From JAUWVG01 sp964633715 (GTDB taxonomy: Bacteria; Acidobacteriota; Aminicenantia; Aminicenantales; Aminicenantaceae), in NCBI GenBank assembly GCA_964633715.1, contig CAZWHQ010000098.1, forward strand, positions 1 through 6,718: a DNA stretch of 6,718 nt, in the 5' to 3' direction. Position numbers and translations under genes: made by a program. The notes beneath the pieces are model-generated. The model saw only the letters and a list, made by a program, of their open reading frames with translations. It was not told the DNA's origin and did not search any database. Shown one piece after another: positions 5,865 to 6,718 of the stretch (position 1 is the stretch's first letter; every line of letters starts with the position of its first letter).

Positions 5865-6060
5865 TCTTTCTAAGTTTTACCACAATATCATGACAATTTT
5901 TGTCATTTCTTGCTGAATCCTCTCAATCTTGTGCGTCGTCAAATAATTCGGGCCACTCTGATATTCTCCAAGCGATTAGAAACTTCTATGATGATTGAGG
6001 AATTGTCTATGGCCGGATAGGATCGTTAAAGAAGATGGACATCTCCCCGTGTGTCAAATA
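5846..6060 (-). other. Decayed coding-like DNA upstream of the IS4 remnant
   Basis: No intact gene is present. Three minus-strand frames each hold a short open stretch of protein-like composition interrupted by stops. Examples are SIIIEVSNRLENIRVARII, LTTHKIERIQQEMTKIVMIL and EDSARNDKNCHDIVVKLRKI. They overlap in position, so at most one frame can be genuine at each point. The pattern fits an old pseudogene with frameshifts, but I cannot name the family. Confidence 0.3.
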
Positions 6061-6298
6061 AGTGCCAAATTGTACTGATTTTGGCTGAAAATATGGCAAA
6101 AGGGCTGAAACTCTGTTTAAAATCATGGGATATTAAAGTAGAAAAAACCTGAAAAATAGCCTTTAGTGATACAAAATCCTCTGTTTTTGAGCCAAAATGG
6201 GACGAATTTCAGGAATAAAGGAAAATAATATCCTATTTTTCATATAAAACTGTATCTAGTTGAAATTGAATGAGTTACAAAATTATTTAGTTGACATA
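6061..6298. other. AT-rich gene-free stretch
   Basis: I see no coding frame on either strand. The sequence is AT-rich, with a small hairpin GCCAAA/TTTGGC at 6064-6085 (10-nt loop) and two copies of GGCTGAAA close together (about 6083 and 6103). It may be the non-coding end of a lost insertion sequence. Confidence 0.4.
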
Positions 6299-6307
6299 AT
6301 GGTTAGG

Positions 6308-6339
6308 TTTCTTTCTGATGCAGGAGTGTCAGAAAGAAA
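6308..6339. repeat. Perfect 11-bp inverted repeat (hairpin)
   Basis: TTTCTTTCTGA at 6308-6318 and TCAGAAAGAAA at 6329-6339 are exact reverse complements around a 10-nt loop. Two further G-T wobble pairs could extend the stem inward. No poly-U tract follows on either strand, so an intrinsic terminator is unlikely. It may belong to a mobile-element end. Confidence 0.6.
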
Positions 6340-6415
6340 ATATTGGACGAAGCCGTTACGCGACACCTATGGGATTTCAATAGAGAGACTTATTGGGTGA
6401 TTAGTACTCGTACTG

Positions 6416-6531
6416 CCGGATTTTTCTTACAGGCGATGTTCTATGAGCTTGACCTTTAAAATTTTTCAGCAGCAAAATACTCATAAGGTCACTTTCAAGT
6501 AGACAGGTAGTATAAAGGGAAAAAAGTCCGG
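6416..6531. repeat. Nested imperfect inverted repeats next to the IS91-type transposase end
   Basis: Outer arms are CCGGATTTTTC (6416-6426) and GAAAAAAGTCCGG (6519-6531), which pair with two single-base bulges. Inside them lie TGACCTT (6450-6456) and AAGGTCA (6485-6491), a perfect 7-bp pair. The structure sits immediately 3' of the IS91-type transposase stop, where elements of that family carry their terminal (origin-like) hairpins. No gene is found in this interval. Confidence 0.35.
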
Positions 6532-6546
6532 AAAAATATGTATGAT

Positions 6547-6717
6547 TTACCATGCTGCCATCTCTTGTGGAGGACTATGACACCTTGGCGGCTCAATGAC
6601 TTCTTTTTTTATCATTCTGCCATTTTTGCAAAAAGGGCAGGTAATAAGGTCCATCCCACAGGCTCTAAGCAAGAACTCCTGCCATGTTTCAGTATCATTT
6701 TTTTTCTTTCGCTTTAT
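6547..6717 (-). CDS. IS91-family (Y2) transposase, C-terminal end, partial
   Basis: The last 56 residues of a minus-strand protein that continues beyond the window. The sequence runs TWQEFLLRACGMDLITCPFC, then KNGRMIKKEVIEPPRCHSPP and a stop at 6547-6549. The CPxC-x-GxM core followed by a Pro-rich tail is typical of the C-terminal end of IS91/IS801-like transposases, where a small Cys motif follows the catalytic domain. The Y2 catalytic tyrosines would lie upstream, outside the window, so whether the element is intact is unknown. The call rests on a short segment and should be treated as likely, not certain. Confidence 0.6.
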   Translation of the reverse strand: MKRKKKNDTETWQEFLLRACGMDLITCPFCKNGRMIKKEVIEPPRCHSPPQEMAAW

Positions 6718-6718
6718 C

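Noticed and set aside
6299..6400. A plus-strand 33-codon frame starting ATGGTTAGG
   Set aside because: It has no ribosome binding site, no family resemblance, and contains the 11-bp hairpin. Such a short frame is expected by chance.
6406..6486. A short minus-strand frame beginning MSILLLKNFKGQAH
   Set aside because: It is only about 27 codons, has no clear ribosome binding site, and lies in repeat-rich IS-flanking DNA.
1..6718. CRISPR arrays, tRNA or rRNA genes
   Set aside because: No regularly spaced repeats and no tRNA-like or rRNA-like segments were seen on either strand.

Overview
The window looks like a chromosomal piece of an anaerobic, moderate-GC bacterium. The main evidence is a complete set of parts for an oxygen-sensitive enzyme of the 2-hydroxyacyl-CoA dehydratase / benzoyl-CoA reductase superfamily: two HGD-D type subunits plus their ATP-driven iron-sulfur activator. 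Such systems are common in Desulfobacterota (syntrophs and sulfate reducers), Clostridia and some Spirochaetes. I cannot fix the lineage from sequence alone; a Gram-negative anaerobe such as a desulfobacterium is my best inference. Every gene I can support lies on the minus strand, so transcription runs from high to low coordinates.

Region 1 (about 439-4383) is a compact four-gene operon. In transcription order it holds a class I SAM-dependent methyltransferase, a 324-residue dehydratase-type subunit, a 462-residue dehydratase-type subunit and a 257-residue activator ATPase. Spacing is 11 nt, then two 4-nt ATGA overlaps. A good promoter candidate (TTGTGT, 17 nt, TATATA) lies 5' of the methyltransferase, with a dyad exactly over its -35 box. 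Immediately 3' of the activator is a PadR-family regulator (55-345). It has its own promoter-like sequence, bracketed by two similar palindromes 41 bp apart, which suggests autorepression.

Region 2 (4512-5485) is an ECF sigma factor / zinc-binding anti-sigma pair. The anti-sigma gene is intact (HxxxCxxC motif plus one membrane segment). The sigma gene has lost its first part (regions 2.1-2.2) where an IS4-family element joins it at about position 5486.

Region 3 (5486-6718) is mobile-element debris. It holds the 3' end of an IS4-family transposase that keeps the catalytic Glu signature, then about 700 bases without an intact gene but with decayed coding fragments and several inverted repeats, then the C-terminal end of an IS91-type (Y2) transposase that runs off the window.

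The most interesting biology is the methyltransferase-dehydratase-activator-PadR cassette. No CoA-transferase or CoA-ligase lies within the window, and the larger subunit diverges from typical family members, so the substrate is open. The second point of interest is the decapitated sigma factor next to an intact anti-sigma.
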